Part shown: positions 8,482 to 18,747 of the stretch, piece by piece
How positions within the stretch are numbered: the stretch's first letter is position 1
How the letters are laid out: every line of letters begins with the position of its first letter
NCBI RefSeq assembly: GCF_003259375.1
Contig: NZ_QLLN01000002.1
Span: forward strand, 372,001 to 436,000
From: Arenibacter echinorum
Lineage (GTDB): Bacteria > Bacteroidota > Bacteroidia > Flavobacteriales > Flavobacteriaceae
Reading direction: 5' to 3'
DNA: 64,000 bases
Notes under the pieces: generated by a model
Told to the model about the DNA's origin: nothing
The model's input: only the letters and a program-made list of their open reading frames with translations
The model's database searches: none
Program-made: the position numbers and the translations under genes

Positions 8482-10641
8482 ATGAAAACACTAATATTAA
8501 TCCCACTTGTTGGAATACTGATGTTAGCCTCTATGAACACCCAAAAAAAAGATACTATCATTTTGAATTATCCAAACACAAAAAAAATTGATTCCGTTGA
8601 CACCTATTTCGGAATAAAAATACAAGATCCCTTCCGCTGGTTGGAAGATGACCGAAGCCCCGAAACCGAGAATTGGGTAAAGGAACAAAATGAGACCACA
8701 TTTAATTATTTGGACAAAATTCCATTCAGAAAAGAGCTGAAAAAACGTTTGGAACAATTATGGAATTTTAAAAAGTTGGGATCTCCGTTCAAAGAAGGCG
8801 ATTACATCTATTTTTTTAAGAACGATGGTTTACAAAATCAAAATGTATTGTATCGTAAAAAGGCAGAGGAAGCCGAAGCAGAGGTGTTTCTGGATCCCAA
8901 TTCCTTTTCCGAGGATGCCACCACTTCCTTGGCTGGAATAAATTTTTCCAAGGATGGTTCCATAGCTGCCTATTCCATATCTGAAGGTGGAAGCGATTGG
9001 CGAAAAGTAATCGTAATCAATGCCGAAAATAAGTCAATTGTTGAAGATACTCTGGTAGACATTAAATTTAGTGGAGTTTCCTGGAAAGGAAACGAAGGCT
9101 TCTTTTACTCCAGTTATGACAAACCTGAAGGAAGTGAACTATCTGCCAAAACCGACCAGCATAAACTTTATTATCACAAACTAGGAACTCCCCAAAAGAG
9201 CGATGAGGTGGTCTTTGGCGGTATTCTAGCCCAAAAACATAGGTATGTTGGGGGCTATGTAACCGAAGATGATAGGTATCTTATTATTTCGGCCGCTGTT
9301 TCCACCTCTGGGAACAAATTATTCATAAAGGATTTGACCCATCCGGAAAGCCAACTTATGACCATATTGGATACTACGGACAGCGATAGCCAAATCATAG
9401 ACAATGTAGGGTCCAAACTCTTTATATTGACCAATAGAGATGCGCCCAATAAAAAAGTAGTTACCGTGGAAGCCGAAAATCCCACTCCGGAACATTGGAC
9501 GGATCTAATTCCAGAAACGCAAAATGTATTATCTGTGGGTACGGGCGGAGGTTACTTCTTTGCGGAGTATATGGTAGACGCTATTTCCAAAGTGTACCAA
9601 TATGATAACCAAGGTAAAATGTTACGCGAAATATTACTTCCTGGGCTTGGAAGTGCCGGTGGTTTCGGAGGAAAAAAGAAGGAAACCGAACTTTATTTCA
9701 CTTTTACCAATTACAATAACCCGGAATCTATTTATAAATTGGATATAAATGCAGGAGATTATACCCTGTATTGGAAACCGGAAATAGATTTCAACCCAAA
9801 GGATTACGTGTCCACCCAAGTCTTTTACCCTTCCAAGGACGGTACTAAAATACCAATGATGATTACCCATAAAAAGGGATTGCTTTTAAATCGCCAAAAT
9901 CCGACCATTTTATATGGCTATGGGGGCTTTAACATAAGCCTTACCCCCACTTTTAGTGTTATAAATGCCGTATGGATGGAACAAGGTGGCATCTATGCCG
10001 TACCGAACCTTAGAGGAGGAGGCGAATATGGTAAACAATGGCATGATGCCGGTATTAAAACCAAAAAGCAAAACGTCTTTGACGATTTTATCGCAGCCGC
10101 CGAATACCTTATAGCTGAAAAATATACCTCGTCGGACTATTTGGCCATTAAAGGAGGTTCCAATGGCGGACTCCTGGTGGGCGCTACCATGACCCAAAGA
10201 CCAGATTTAATGAAGGTAGCCCTGCCTGCCGTGGGTGTTCTGGATATGTTACGGTATCATACATTTACCGCCGGTGCTGGTTGGGCCTATGACTACGGAA
10301 CCTCCGAAGACAACTTGGAAATGTTCAATTATCTCAAAGGCTATTCCCCTATACACAATGTTAGGAAAGGCATAGAATATCCAGCCACCATGATTACAAC
10401 AGGCGATCATGACGACAGGGTGGTACCGGCGCATAGCTTTAAGTTCGCCGCGGAATTGCAGGATAAGCAGACCGGTGAAAACCCCACCTTAATACGAATA
10501 GAAGTGAATGCCGGCCATGGTGCAGGAACTCCTGTAAGCAAGACCATTGAGCAAAATGTGGATATTTTCGGATTTACCTTGTTCAATATGGGCTTTAAGG
10601 AACTCCCCAACAAGGGAGTTTTAAAAGATTTTAAGGATTAG
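8482..10641 (+). CDS. Prolyl oligopeptidase family serine peptidase (S9A), exported
   Basis: The 719-residue product cleaves short peptides after proline. The start at 8482 gives a signal peptide ([19 protein letters not shown]); ten extra in-frame codons upstream come out of the asd terminator. An N-terminal seven-bladed propeller ([17 protein letters not shown] at its entrance) is followed by the alpha/beta-hydrolase domain with nucleophile GGSNGGLL, acid in DHDDRV and histidine in NAGHGAG. All catalytic residues are present. Export suggests peptide scavenging in the periplasm. It is followed by its own terminator. Confidence 0.92.
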   Translation: MKTLILIPLVGILMLASMNTQKKDTIILNYPNTKKIDSVDTYFGIKIQDPFRWLEDDRSPETENWVKEQNETTFNYLDKIPFRKELKKRLEQLWNFKKLGSPFKEGDYIYFFKNDGLQNQNVLYRKKAEEAEAEVFLDPNSFSEDATTSLAGINFSKDGSIAAYSISEGGSDWRKVIVINAENKSIVEDTLVDIKFSGVSWKGNEGFFYSSYDKPEGSELSAKTDQHKLYYHKLGTPQKSDEVVFGGILAQKHRYVGGYVTEDDRYLIISAAVSTSGNKLFIKDLTHPESQLMTILDTTDSDSQIIDNVGSKLFILTNRDAPNKKVVTVEAENPTPEHWTDLIPETQNVLSVGTGGGYFFAEYMVDAISKVYQYDNQGKMLREILLPGLGSAGGFGGKKKETELYFTFTNYNNPESIYKLDINAGDYTLYWKPEIDFNPKDYVSTQVFYPSKDGTKIPMMITHKKGLLLNRQNPTILYGYGGFNISLTPTFSVINAVWMEQGGIYAVPNLRGGGEYGKQWHDAGIKTKKQNVFDDFIAAAEYLIAEKYTSSDYLAIKGGSNGGLLVGATMTQRPDLMKVALPAVGVLDMLRYHTFTAGAGWAYDYGTSEDNLEMFNYLKGYSPIHNVRKGIEYPATMITTGDHDDRVVPAHSFKFAAELQDKQTGENPTLIRIEVNAGHGAGTPVSKTIEQNVDIFGFTLFNMGFKELPNKGVLKDFKD

Positions 10642-10670
10642 TTTAAAAAAAATCGATAATTTTGTTTTAG

Positions 10671-10701
10671 AGTCCGTTTCTTTTAGAAATGGACTTTTTT
10701 T
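10671..10701 (+). terminator. Terminator after the S9A peptidase gene
   Basis: AGTCCGTTTC and GAAATGGACT (10671-10695) form a stem with a 5-base loop and a small mismatch, followed by a run of Ts to 10701. Confidence 0.75.
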
Positions 10702-10733
10702 ATCCCTTCTAGGTACATATATAGTTTTAGCCC

Positions 10734-11708
10734 ATGTTACAAGTCAATTCTCTTTCGTTCGCTTATGATAAAAAACCGGTACTTACCAATATCAACTTTA
10801 AGGTAGACCAGGGAGAACATATTTCTATTGTAGGAGAAAGCGGTTGTGGCAAAAGCACCCTGCTCAAAATTATATACGGCCTTTTACAGCCCCAGCAAGG
10901 CGAAATATTTTGGGGAGAAAAACAGGTGATGGGTCCTGATTTTAATCTGGTACCCGGGGAGTCGTACATGAAATACCTTTCCCAAGATTTTGATTTAATG
11001 CCCTTCACCACTGTGGCCGAAAACGTAAGTCAGTTTTTATCTGTTTTTTATCCAGAGGAATTAAAGGCTAGAACCACGGAATTGTTGGAAATGATAGATA
11101 TGCTGTCTTTCGCCAAGGTAAAGGTTAAAAATCTGAGTGGGGGGCAACAGCAGAGGGTGGCCTTGGCCAGGGTTCTGGCACAAAAACCAGAATTGCTTTT
11201 GTTGGATGAGCCCTTTGGACATATAGACAATTTTAGAAAGAATCAATTGAGAAGAAATCTCTTTGAATACTTAAAGAAAGAGGGGATTAGCTGTATCACC
11301 GCTACCCATGACCACCAAGATATTTTGCCCTATGCCAATAGGATCATTGTTATTAAGGATCAGGTAATAATGGCCAACGCCAATACCAGAGATCTGTACA
11401 ACAACCCGAAAAATATCTATACCGCCACCTTGTTCGGGGAGGCCAACCTAATCCCCATAAATATAATAAAATCTTATGGCGATCTGGAACGGAAAATTAT
11501 TGTTTATGCCCATGAATTTAGGGTGTCGCCTAAAAAAGGAATCCCGGTAACGGTAGAAAAATGTTATTTTATGGGCAGTCATTTTTTGATTGAAGCCATG
11601 TCTGAGGAGCAAATAATACGCTTTAATTCCGAGGAAGCCCTAACCCCTGGCAAAAAGGTATTTCTAAATATTGCCCTGGAAACCATAAGTCAACGTCTTA
11701 AACCATAA
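10734..11708 (+). CDS. ABC transporter ATP-binding protein
   Basis: The 324-residue ATPase has Walker A GESGCGKST (residues 34-42), signature LSGGQQQRVALARVL, Walker B LLLLDEPFGHID and the switch histidine in ATHDHQD. The C-terminal 90 residues after GEANLIP look like the regulatory (TOBE-like) extension of the iron/polyamine import group (FbpC/PotA). No permease or binding protein lies nearby, so its partner must be encoded elsewhere and its substrate is unknown. arfB follows after 7 bases, so the two are likely co-transcribed. Confidence 0.85.
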   Translation: MLQVNSLSFAYDKKPVLTNINFKVDQGEHISIVGESGCGKSTLLKIIYGLLQPQQGEIFWGEKQVMGPDFNLVPGESYMKYLSQDFDLMPFTTVAENVSQFLSVFYPEELKARTTELLEMIDMLSFAKVKVKNLSGGQQQRVALARVLAQKPELLLLDEPFGHIDNFRKNQLRRNLFEYLKKEGISCITATHDHQDILPYANRIIVIKDQVIMANANTRDLYNNPKNIYTATLFGEANLIPINIIKSYGDLERKIIVYAHEFRVSPKKGIPVTVEKCYFMGSHFLIEAMSEEQIIRFNSEEALTPGKKVFLNIALETISQRLKP

Positions 11709-11715
11709 TAAACTA

Positions 11716-12120
11716 TTGAATAGGGAAGGCATCATACAGGAGCTAAAATTTAAAGCAGTGCGGAGCAGTGGTGCCGGAGGTCAACATGTAAACAAGGTAT
11801 CCTCCAAAGTTGAATTGACATTTGATCTGGAAAACTCCATGGCCCTAACGGAACATGAAAAAAACCGACTTCTTAAAAAACTGTCGTCCAAGCTAAGCAA
11901 AGAAAACATTCTTTTAATGCAATGTGAGGAAACCCGGAGTCAGCACAAAAACAAGGAACTGGTCATTAAGAAATTCCTTGAAACCCTCGAAGCCAATTTG
12001 GTGGTCCCAAAAAGAAGAAGAAAGACCAAACCCAGCAGATCGGCTATTGAAAAGCGATTGAAGGGCAAAAAAAAGGCAGCACTCAAAAAAGTAAACCGAA
12101 GTAAGCCCAAATTAGATTAA
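11716..12120 (+). CDS. arfB: Peptidyl-tRNA hydrolase ArfB (ribosome rescue), TTG start
   Basis: This 134-residue release-factor-like protein hydrolyses peptidyl-tRNA on stalled ribosomes. The catalytic GGQ is at residues 21-23 in SSGAGGQHVNKV, and the basic C-terminal tail (KRRRKTKPSRSAIEKRLKGKKK) is the part that enters the empty mRNA channel in this family. The family N-terminus is present only if TTG at 11716 is used; the next in-frame ATG would remove the GGQ loop. Seven bases separate it from the ABC ATPase stop. Confidence 0.9.
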   Translation: MNREGIIQELKFKAVRSSGAGGQHVNKVSSKVELTFDLENSMALTEHEKNRLLKKLSSKLSKENILLMQCEETRSQHKNKELVIKKFLETLEANLVVPKRRRKTKPSRSAIEKRLKGKKKAALKKVNRSKPKLD

Positions 12121-12135
12121 TAATCCGGCAATTAC

Positions 12136-12840
12136 CTAAAACTTCCCTTCCCCAAAAATGGCAACGGCACGGACCGGAGATCCGGTACCTCCCCTGATTT
12201 TCAAAGGCAATCCAATAAATCTAAAACGTCCACGACCAAGTAAGAGCTGTAAATTGATCATATTTTCATAATGGGTAAAGCCCATCACCCCACAAATACG
12301 ATGTACCTCCTTATTGGATACCCCAGGAATTCCTGGCGACATCATCTCTACCCCAAAGGCGGAAATACCCTGCAACCCCAACCAACGTGCCGCAGAGGCA
12401 CTAAGTCCTGGCCCACGGCCCCAATCCGCGCTACCGTATGTCCTTCTATAGTGATCGGTGTAGATCAAGACCGTATCTCCTTTTTTAATGGATAAATTGC
12501 CTTTGGAACAGGCCGATACCAAATCTGCCGTTTCTATTAATTCCATTAAGCCCTTGTGGGACAAGTCCAAACAAACTCCCTCTGTATAGAACATAGAGAG
12601 TGGCATGGTGTCTATGGACTGCCCTCTAAATTCACGTGCCATATGGCTTAGGGAATCCACGTGGGTTCCGGTATGTTCGCTCATATCCAATTTGTAGACA
12701 CTTGGCGATACCGTATTGCTATCGGTAATTCCGTCCCATTCTTCATGGGAGGCATACATCTCCATCCTTACCTCAGGAAGGCTGTTATATACCGGCATCC
12801 CAGAAAATATTTCTTGGCTTAGATCAATAATTTCGACCAT
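12136..12840 (-). CDS. Cyclase family protein (kynurenine formamidase-like)
   Basis: The 234-residue product is a metal-dependent hydrolase of the cyclase/arylformamidase family. The metal site HTGTHVDSLSH (H56, H60, D62, H66) is the family signature. Known members hydrolyse N-formylkynurenine or isatin; the substrate here is open because no tryptophan-catabolism genes are near. It has no signal peptide. Downstream it converges with arfB across 15 bases; upstream lies a small GreA-like gene on the same strand. Confidence 0.8.
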   Translation of the reverse strand: MVEIIDLSQEIFSGMPVYNSLPEVRMEMYASHEEWDGITDSNTVSPSVYKLDMSEHTGTHVDSLSHMAREFRGQSIDTMPLSMFYTEGVCLDLSHKGLMELIETADLVSACSKGNLSIKKGDTVLIYTDHYRRTYGSADWGRGPGLSASAARWLGLQGISAFGVEMMSPGIPGVSNKEVHRICGVMGFTHYENMINLQLLLGRGRFRFIGLPLKIRGGTGSPVRAVAIFGEGKF

Positions 12841-12894
12841 AATAAGAAAGATTATACTTTTAAAACTATATACTACCCTCAGCAGCTTTAAAAG

Positions 12895-13350
12895 CTACCC
12901 TATTTGCTTTATTACAATTTTCCTAGAATTAAAAACAACCATATCACCTACTACTTTCCCCAAGAGCAATTTCCCCATGGGGGTATTGGGAGCAATTGCA
13001 AAATATGATACACCATCCCACTTCAATTCCCCTGCGCTGATCCCCATATAATAATTTTGTTGGTCGGTTAGCACCACGCTACCCAAGCCCACTTTTGAAA
13101 AACTAGTTTGTAGCGGTATCTTTTTAAACAACTCATGTAACAATTGGGCTTCAGCAAGCTGATTGCCCAATTTTTCGCGCTCCAATTGAATCATGGCCCT
13201 CCCAGTTTCATGCTTGTCGCCAGCACTACTTTTGGTCTCGGAGGTCAAAGCTTCTTGCAGGGAATCGATATTGCTATTGATGCGCATTAGCCTATTCTCT
13301 ATAAATGATTTACAAAACCCATATAGTTGTTGTTTCACCGATGCGTCCAT
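12895..13350 (-). CDS. GreA/GreB-like coiled-coil protein
   Basis: The 151-residue protein has a helical N-terminal hairpin (about residues 15-75, with SSAGDKHETGRAM at the turn) and a C-terminal beta domain (VGLGSVVLTDQQNYYMGISAG), the layout of transcription-cleavage factors of the Gre group. The turn lacks the clear acidic pair used by GreA, so RNA-polymerase cleavage activity is not assured. Flavobacterial homologues are often mislabelled as 3-oxoacyl-ACP synthase. It lies 54 bases behind the FAD oxidoreductase gene. Confidence 0.7.
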   Translation of the reverse strand: MDASVKQQLYGFCKSFIENRLMRINSNIDSLQEALTSETKSSAGDKHETGRAMIQLEREKLGNQLAEAQLLHELFKKIPLQTSFSKVGLGSVVLTDQQNYYMGISAGELKWDGVSYFAIAPNTPMGKLLLGKVVGDMVVFNSRKIVIKQIG

Positions 13351-13404
13351 TCAGAATTTATTGTTTTTAAATCATTCCGCTTTGAGCCTATTGATACTTA
13401 ATAT

Positions 13405-14523
13405 CTACTTCACCAAATTAGCCAATTCCTTTCCTACCAAACTACCAATGGCTATTCCCATACCTCCCATTCGTACCCCGCAATACACATTATTGGCAAG
13501 TTGCTTTACAATAGGTTTTTTCTGATTTCCCATCCCCATAATTCCGCTCCATCGCAAGTCTATCTCAATTGGGGTATTGGGCAAGATAATGCTGTGCAGT
13601 ATCTCCTCCAGCCTGTTCTGGATCAAAGCGGTCTCTCCAAACGAGCTGGTTTCCTCTCCTTTAAAATCGAGATTTCTCCCACCTCCCAACAGAATTCGGT
13701 TATCTATGTTCCTAAAATAATAGTAGCCCTCATCCAAATGAAAAGTACCTTTTATGGAAAGATTTTCGATTGGCTTGGTAATCAACACCTGAGCTCGGGC
13801 AGGTTTCACCGTTTCCACAATTAATTGGGAGGCAAAACCATTGGTTGCAATGAACAGTTTGTTGGTCTTAAATTCGAATTGATCGGTTTTAACAATAACA
13901 TGATCCTCATTTTCTTGGTAACTATCCACGCCAATGGCATTAAGGGTTATTACCCCACTGTTCTGAACCTTGGCTACTAAGGTTTTCATCATTTTTCCGG
14001 TATTGATCTGGCCTTCGAAGGGATTTGTAATATAATTTTTCCAAACCCCTTTAAAATTAAAGCTATTGGGATGCTCTACAAAAGCGTCTTTGCCAAATAC
14101 TGGTTTCAATAAAGTATTTACCCTATGCAAATTCTCCAGACAATCTTCATATAAATGTATCTGCTCCTTTAAAAAAACCTCATGTCCCCCACCGTAATTT
14201 TGATAATCCATTTGTTTATCACCAAGAGTCTCCCTTAGCAATTGTATCCCCTCCCACCGCTTTAGAACCAATTGTAGGACTTCCTCCTCGGAATGCCTTT
14301 TTAAGTCGGACAAAACCTCTGAAATACTTCCAAAACATGCGAATCCAGCATTTTTTGTACTGGCTCCTTGTGGCAGCACGCCTCTTTCCAGGACCAATAT
14401 CTTTGCTTTGGGATATTGTTTCTTTAAATGTAAGGCACAATTTAACCCAACTATTCCACTGCCTACAATGGTGTATTCGATGTTGGACAACCAGCTTTTA
14501 TATTCCCAATAACTTAGGTTCAT
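13405..14523 (-). CDS. FAD-dependent oxidoreductase (DAO family)
   Basis: The 372-residue protein has the dinucleotide-binding motif GSGIVG (residues 21-26) with the ribose-binding glutamate at E46 (ILVLER), the STKNAGFACFGS segment typical of the D-amino-acid/glycine oxidase (DAO) fold, and the C-terminal GVRMGGMGIAIGSLVG that contacts FAD. It presumably oxidises an amine or amino acid, but the substrate cannot be named. It has no export signal. It precedes the GreA-like gene and the cyclase on the same strand. Confidence 0.85.
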   Translation of the reverse strand: MNLSYWEYKSWLSNIEYTIVGSGIVGLNCALHLKKQYPKAKILVLERGVLPQGASTKNAGFACFGSISEVLSDLKRHSEEEVLQLVLKRWEGIQLLRETLGDKQMDYQNYGGGHEVFLKEQIHLYEDCLENLHRVNTLLKPVFGKDAFVEHPNSFNFKGVWKNYITNPFEGQINTGKMMKTLVAKVQNSGVITLNAIGVDSYQENEDHVIVKTDQFEFKTNKLFIATNGFASQLIVETVKPARAQVLITKPIENLSIKGTFHLDEGYYYFRNIDNRILLGGGRNLDFKGEETSSFGETALIQNRLEEILHSIILPNTPIEIDLRWSGIMGMGNQKKPIVKQLANNVYCGVRMGGMGIAIGSLVGKELANLVK

Positions 14524-14636
14524 AGAGGTCCTATGTGTTATGAATTGTTTTAAAATATGAATTCTGGAATAAAGTTATTATTAATTTGGATATGAATAAT
14601 CAAGGATCAAGGGTTCCTTCAATAATACTTTAAACC

Positions 14637-14679
14637 AAAAAAGCGGATTAAGCGATTGTTGACCAACCGTTTAATCCGC
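14637..14679 (-). terminator. Terminator after accC
   Basis: GCGGATTAA (14643-14651) pairs with TTAATCCGC (14671-14679); on the minus strand the stem is followed by six Ts. It lies 36 bases beyond the accC stop. Confidence 0.8.
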
Positions 14680-14714
14680 CTCTTCCAAGAAATAAATATA
14701 TTATTAAAATCTGA

Positions 14715-16067
14715 TTATTCCGCTGGTTGTGGTGCCATTACAAAGTCTTCCATAAATTTTGTGGTATAATTCCCGGCCAAGTAATCTGGATGATCCATAA
14801 GCTGTCTATGAAAGGGAATGGTTGTCTTGATACCCTCAATAACAAATTCATCCAGTGCACGTTTCATTTTATTGATGGCCTCTTCCCTTGTTTGGGCCGT
14901 TGTAATAAGCTTGGCAATCATGGAATCATAATTGGGAGGAATGGTATAGCCACTATAAACATGGGTGTCCAATCTAATTCCATGTCCCCCTGGGGTATGC
15001 AAAGTGGTAATCTTTCCCGGGGAAGGCCTAAATCCGTTATAAGGATCCTCGGCATTTATTCTGCATTCAATAGAATGCAGCTTTGGCAAATAATTTTTCC
15101 CTGAAATGGGTACCCCTCCGGCAACCAAAATTTGCTCCCTAATAAGGTCATAATCTATTACTTGCTCAGTTATGGGATGTTCTACTTGGATCCTGGTATT
15201 CATTTCCATAAAATAGAAATTCCTGTGTTTGTCCACTAAGAATTCTATTGTACCAGCTCCTTCATATTTAATATATTCTGCTGCTTTTACAGCTGCTTTC
15301 CCCATATCGTCCCTCAACTTATCGGTCATGAATGGTGAAGGCGTCTCTTCCGTTAATTTTTGGTGACGACGCTGAATAGAGCAGTCCCTTTCCGAAAGGT
15401 GACATGCCTTTCCATACTGGTCCCCTACGATCTGGATTTCTATATGGCGTGGTTCTTCTATCAACTTTTCCATGTACATACCGCCATTGCCAAAAGCTGC
15501 CGTGGCCTCTTTCACCGCACTGTCAAAAAGATCCTCCATCTTGTCCTCGGACATTACGGCACGCATTCCCTTGCCACCACCACCTGCGGTAGCTTTAATC
15601 ATAACGGGATAACCCATCTTTTTGGCCACTTTTTTGGCATCTTCTACATCTTTAAGCAAACCTTCAGAACCTGGTACACAGGGTACCCCCGCCTTCTTCA
15701 TTGTCTCTTTAGCCGTGGCCTTATCTCCCATCCTATCGATTTGTTCTCCAGTGGCTCCAATAAATTTTATATCGTGTTCAGCGCAAATTCTGGAAAATTT
15801 GGAGTTTTCGGAAAGAAAACCATATCCTGGGTGTATGGCATCTGCATTGGTAATTTCTGCCGCTGCAATGATATTTGGTATTTTTAGATAGGATTCACTA
15901 CTTGGAGGAGGACCTATACAAACAGCTTCGTCCGCAAAGCGAACGTGTAGGCTTTCCTCATCCGCTTTGGAATATACCGCTACCGTTTTTATACCCATTT
16001 CTTTACAGGTCCTAATAATACGTAGCGCTATTTCTCCCCTATTTGCAATAAGTATTTTCTTAAACAT
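14715..16067 (-). CDS. accC: Acetyl-CoA carboxylase, biotin carboxylase subunit
   Basis: The 450-residue ATP-grasp enzyme carboxylates biotin on AccB with bicarbonate and ATP, the first half-reaction of malonyl-CoA synthesis. It shows the N-terminal [15 protein letters not shown], the glycine-rich loop GGGGKGMR, the [15 protein letters not shown] catalytic segment and the biotin carboxylase C-terminal domain. The start at 16067 is the family start; the 18 upstream in-frame codons translate A/T-rich spacer DNA. It lies 91 bases behind accB and ends the fabH-accB-accC block at a terminator. Confidence 0.95.
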   Translation of the reverse strand: MFKKILIANRGEIALRIIRTCKEMGIKTVAVYSKADEESLHVRFADEAVCIGPPPSSESYLKIPNIIAAAEITNADAIHPGYGFLSENSKFSRICAEHDIKFIGATGEQIDRMGDKATAKETMKKAGVPCVPGSEGLLKDVEDAKKVAKKMGYPVMIKATAGGGGKGMRAVMSEDKMEDLFDSAVKEATAAFGNGGMYMEKLIEEPRHIEIQIVGDQYGKACHLSERDCSIQRRHQKLTEETPSPFMTDKLRDDMGKAAVKAAEYIKYEGAGTIEFLVDKHRNFYFMEMNTRIQVEHPITEQVIDYDLIREQILVAGGVPISGKNYLPKLHSIECRINAEDPYNGFRPSPGKITTLHTPGGHGIRLDTHVYSGYTIPPNYDSMIAKLITTAQTREEAINKMKRALDEFVIEGIKTTIPFHRQLMDHPDYLAGNYTTKFMEDFVMAPQPAE

Positions 16068-16158
16068 CTTTTGAAATTTTAAATTTTGTATTCTAAATTT
16101 TAAATGATTCGGAGTGACCATAAAAAATCGTCATCCGACATTTAGCATTTAAAACTTC

Positions 16159-16644
16159 TTATGATGGATCTACCAAAAATAAAGGTTGATCAAATTCTAC
16201 AGGTGAACTATCATCTACAAGAACTTTCACAATTGTACCGGAAACTTCCGACTCAATATCGTTAAATAATTTCATTGCTTCTATGACACATAGCACATCA
16301 CCTTTCCCTATCGTATCCCCTACCTCAACAAAAGTTGGTTTATCTGGAGAGGGCTTTCTATAAAAAGTTCCAATGATAGGTGATTTTATGGTAATATATT
16401 TTGAATTTTCATCAGCTTCCTTTTTCACCTCTACATCAACAGAAGGAGAGCCTGCAGGAGCTGCAGCCATCTGTTGTGGCATATGGCCTCCCATAGGAAT
16501 TTGCTGTACATAAGTTGGTTCTACCGTATGACCAGCTGCACCGGTTCGGATGGTGATCTTTATATCTTCCATCTCCAATTTTACTTCACTAGCCCCAGAT
16601 TTGGCCACAAATTTGATTAAGCTTTGAATTTCTTTAATATCCAT
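16159..16644 (-). CDS. accB: Acetyl-CoA carboxylase, biotin carboxyl carrier protein
   Basis: The 161-residue protein carries biotin between the carboxylase and transferase. The biotinyl domain fills residues about 83-160, and the biotinylated lysine is K125 in EAMKLFND. A helical N-terminus (residues 1-35) and an Ala/Pro-rich linker (about 36-75) precede it, as in the family. It lies 33 bases behind fabH and 91 bases ahead of accC. Confidence 0.95.
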   Translation of the reverse strand: MDIKEIQSLIKFVAKSGASEVKLEMEDIKITIRTGAAGHTVEPTYVQQIPMGGHMPQQMAAAPAGSPSVDVEVKKEADENSKYITIKSPIIGTFYRKPSPDKPTFVEVGDTIGKGDVLCVIEAMKLFNDIESEVSGTIVKVLVDDSSPVEFDQPLFLVDPS

Positions 16645-16677
16645 AGAGTTCGTATTAGTTTATAGGTTGCGTCAGAT

Positions 16678-17673
16678 TTATGAATTATATGCCCATTTTA
16701 AATATATGGAACCCCAGGTGAAACCACCACCAAAGGCTGCAAAAACCAAATTATCACCTTTTTTAAGCTGGCTTTCATAGTCGCTCAATAAAAGTGGCAG
16801 TGTTGCGGAAGTGGTATTTCCGTACCGCTGTATATTCATCATTACCTTGGAATCGTCCAATCCCATTCTATTGGAAGTGGCGTCTATAATTCTTTTGTTG
16901 GCCTGATGGGGTATTAACCAATCAACATCCTCGTGAGATAAATTATTTCTCTCCATTATCTTGGCGGCAGAATCGGCCATATTCGTAACCGCAAATTTAA
17001 AGACCGACTTACCATCCTGATAAATGAAATGTTGTCTATTCTTAACGGTTTCCTCAGAAGCTGGAAGCAAAGAGCCACCGGCATCCATTTTAAGGAAATT
17101 TCTTCCTACTCCATCAGATCTTAAATATTCGTCCTGAAGACCTAGACCTTCGTTATTTGGCTCAAAAAGCGCCGCACCGGCACCATCCCCAAAAATAATA
17201 CAGGTAGTTCTATCGGTATAGTCTATAATAGAGGACATTTTATCTGCCCCGATAAGCAATACTTTTTTATATCGTCCGGATTCTATATAACTGGCCGCAG
17301 TGGACATACCATATAAAAAACTGGAACATGCAGCTTGCAAATCATAGGCGAAGGCGTTGGTCGCTCCAATTTCCGAAGCTACATAGGCGGCAGTTGCAGC
17401 AACCATCATATCCGGAGTTGCGGTTGCAACAATAATCAATTCGATCTCCTTGGGATCCAATTTTCTTTTTTCCAGAAGTTGCTCCGCAGCTTTTATGGCA
17501 AGATAAGATGTTCCTAGACCCTCCCCCTTTAAGATTCTCCTTTCCTTGATACCCGTCCTGGTCGTAATCCACTCGTCATTGGTATCTACCAAAGTCTCCA
17601 AAATCTTATTTGTCATTACAAAGTCTGGTACATAAGACCCTACAGCGGTAATTGCAGCTGTTGTTTTGCTCAT
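16678..17673 (-). CDS. fabH: 3-oxoacyl-ACP synthase III
   Basis: The 331-residue condensing enzyme joins acetyl-CoA or a branched primer to malonyl-ACP and starts fatty-acid synthesis. The catalytic triad is C116 in AACSSFLYG, His in WLIPHQANKRI and Asn in RYGNTTSATLP. The N-terminal TRTGIKERRI motif is conserved. It follows rpmF, the order typical of many bacteria, although a terminator hairpin lies between them, so read-through or an internal promoter is needed for co-expression. Confidence 0.95.
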   Translation of the reverse strand: MSKTTAAITAVGSYVPDFVMTNKILETLVDTNDEWITTRTGIKERRILKGEGLGTSYLAIKAAEQLLEKRKLDPKEIELIIVATATPDMMVAATAAYVASEIGATNAFAYDLQAACSSFLYGMSTAASYIESGRYKKVLLIGADKMSSIIDYTDRTTCIIFGDGAGAALFEPNNEGLGLQDEYLRSDGVGRNFLKMDAGGSLLPASEETVKNRQHFIYQDGKSVFKFAVTNMADSAAKIMERNNLSHEDVDWLIPHQANKRIIDATSNRMGLDDSKVMMNIQRYGNTTSATLPLLLSDYESQLKKGDNLVFAAFGGGFTWGSIYLKWAYNS

Positions 17674-17791
17674 CTAAATTTGATTTTTATCAATAAATCT
17701 TCAAAATCAATTGAAAATTTGTGAAAATTAGTGATTTTCTATGACTTTAAGTTCAAAAATGCCTTGTTTTTGAATTTTACATCTCCTTCAT

Positions 17792-17822
17792 AAAAAAACT
17801 CCCACTCTTAAGAAGTGGGAGT
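17792..17822 (-). terminator. Terminator after rpmF
   Basis: On the minus strand ACTCCCACTTCTT and AAGAGTGGGAGT (17799-17822) form a stem followed by seven Ts. It would reduce transcription from rpmF into fabH. Confidence 0.85.
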
Positions 17823-17847
17823 CCAAATTATATTGTTCTAGCGTAAT

Positions 17848-18045
17848 TTATGCTACTGCTTCTTCAGTTTTGTCTATCAAAACTTCTCCGCGGTAGTACA
17901 ATTTACCTTCATGCCAATGAGCTCTGTGAAACAAATGCATTTCTCCAGTAGTTGGATCTTGTGCTACAGTAGGAGCTACCGCCTTATAATGCGTTCTTCT
18001 CTTGTCTCTTCTGGTTTTGGAAATTTTTCTTTTAGGATGTGCCAT
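17848..18045 (-). CDS. rpmF: 50S ribosomal protein L32
   Basis: The 65-residue basic protein has the L32 N-terminus [20 protein letters not shown] and the C-terminal [17 protein letters not shown] seen in Bacteroidota. The usual zinc cysteines are absent, as in other members from this phylum. It sits 8 bases behind the DUF177 gene, the conserved yceD-rpmF pair. Confidence 0.96.
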   Translation of the reverse strand: MAHPKRKISKTRRDKRRTHYKAVAPTVAQDPTTGEMHLFHRAHWHEGKLYYRGEVLIDKTEEAVA

Positions 18046-18053
18046 TATGAAAC

Positions 18054-18587
18054 TTATTTATCCGTTAATAATTTTTTTAAAGCGTCCCACCGGGGATCAA
18101 TATCTTCTTTGTTTTCCTTTGTATCTTTTGGTTGGAGTTCTTCCAGCTTGTCCAACACCTCTGATTGTAAAGTGCCGTCCAACACCCCAGGGTGAACCTT
18201 TTTAAGAGGTACCGACAATACCAACATTTCATAAACATATTGCGCAATATTGATTTGGTATTCACTGTGCGGAATAATCAATATTTCATCATTGTCGTTG
18301 TTGTACTCATCACCAAACTTAACAACCAATTCCAAATCGGCCTTGATTTTTTGATCATAAGGTTCGCTGGTGAGGTCACAATTAACATTTACTGTTCCCC
18401 GTGCCTTCATTTCCAACTCCATCATGGTACTCATTTTATTCAAGGTAACGTCTAATTTAATATCAGCACCGTTGAACTCATCATACTCAAAAGACTCAAA
18501 GAACGTATTCTCAATTGTAAACTCAAACTCGTGTTTTCCCTGTTTCAGTCCCGAAAAAGGAATAATAAACTCCTTATGCTGCATCAT
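18054..18587 (-). CDS. yceD: DUF177 (YceD-like) protein
   Basis: The 177-residue protein belongs to the DUF177/YceD family, which is linked to 23S rRNA accumulation and is almost always coded next to L32. The [18 protein letters not shown]-terminus and the acidic middle ([14 protein letters not shown]) match flavobacterial members. A GTG three codons upstream is possible, but the double ATG at 18587/18584 fits better. It is driven by a clear promoter, and the leader starts with a stable hairpin. Confidence 0.85.
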   Translation of the reverse strand: MMQHKEFIIPFSGLKQGKHEFEFTIENTFFESFEYDEFNGADIKLDVTLNKMSTMMELEMKARGTVNVNCDLTSEPYDQKIKADLELVVKFGDEYNNDNDEILIIPHSEYQINIAQYVYEMLVLSVPLKKVHPGVLDGTLQSEVLDKLEELQPKDTKENKEDIDPRWDALKKLLTDK

Positions 18588-18608
18588 GATCCACACTGGT
18601 TTTAACGT

Positions 18609-18630
18609 ACCCGCCGCAATAAAGGCGGGT
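18609..18630 (-). promoter_or_regulatory. Leader hairpin of the yceD-rpmF transcript
   Basis: ACCCGCC and GGCGGGT (18609-18615 and 18624-18630) form a GC-only stem in an otherwise A/T-rich leader. It begins two bases after the -7 box, so it would form at the very 5' end of the mRNA, upstream of the start codon. Confidence 0.6.
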
Positions 18631-18631
18631 G

Positions 18632-18661
18632 CAAAGATACTATTATTTTGTAAAAAGCCAA
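18632..18661 (-). promoter_or_regulatory. Promoter of yceD-rpmF
   Basis: On the minus strand TTG (18659-18661), a 19-base spacer and TATCTTTG (18632-18639) match the Bacteroidota consensus fully. Confidence 0.85.
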
Positions 18662-18747
18662 CAAATAGAACGAAATAAATATATTCCGATTAAATTTACT
18701 TAATTCAATGACCCAATGTCAAGTAGCCTCCTAATATTTCGGAAAGA

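Noticed and set aside
12895-13350. Annotation as 3-oxoacyl-ACP synthase
   Set aside because: That name is often attached to homologues, but the protein has 151 residues, no condensing-enzyme cysteine motif and a Gre-like layout.
16068-16121. Longer N-terminus for accC
   Set aside because: The extra codons translate A/T-rich spacer containing near-direct repeats, while the family starts at [11 protein letters not shown].
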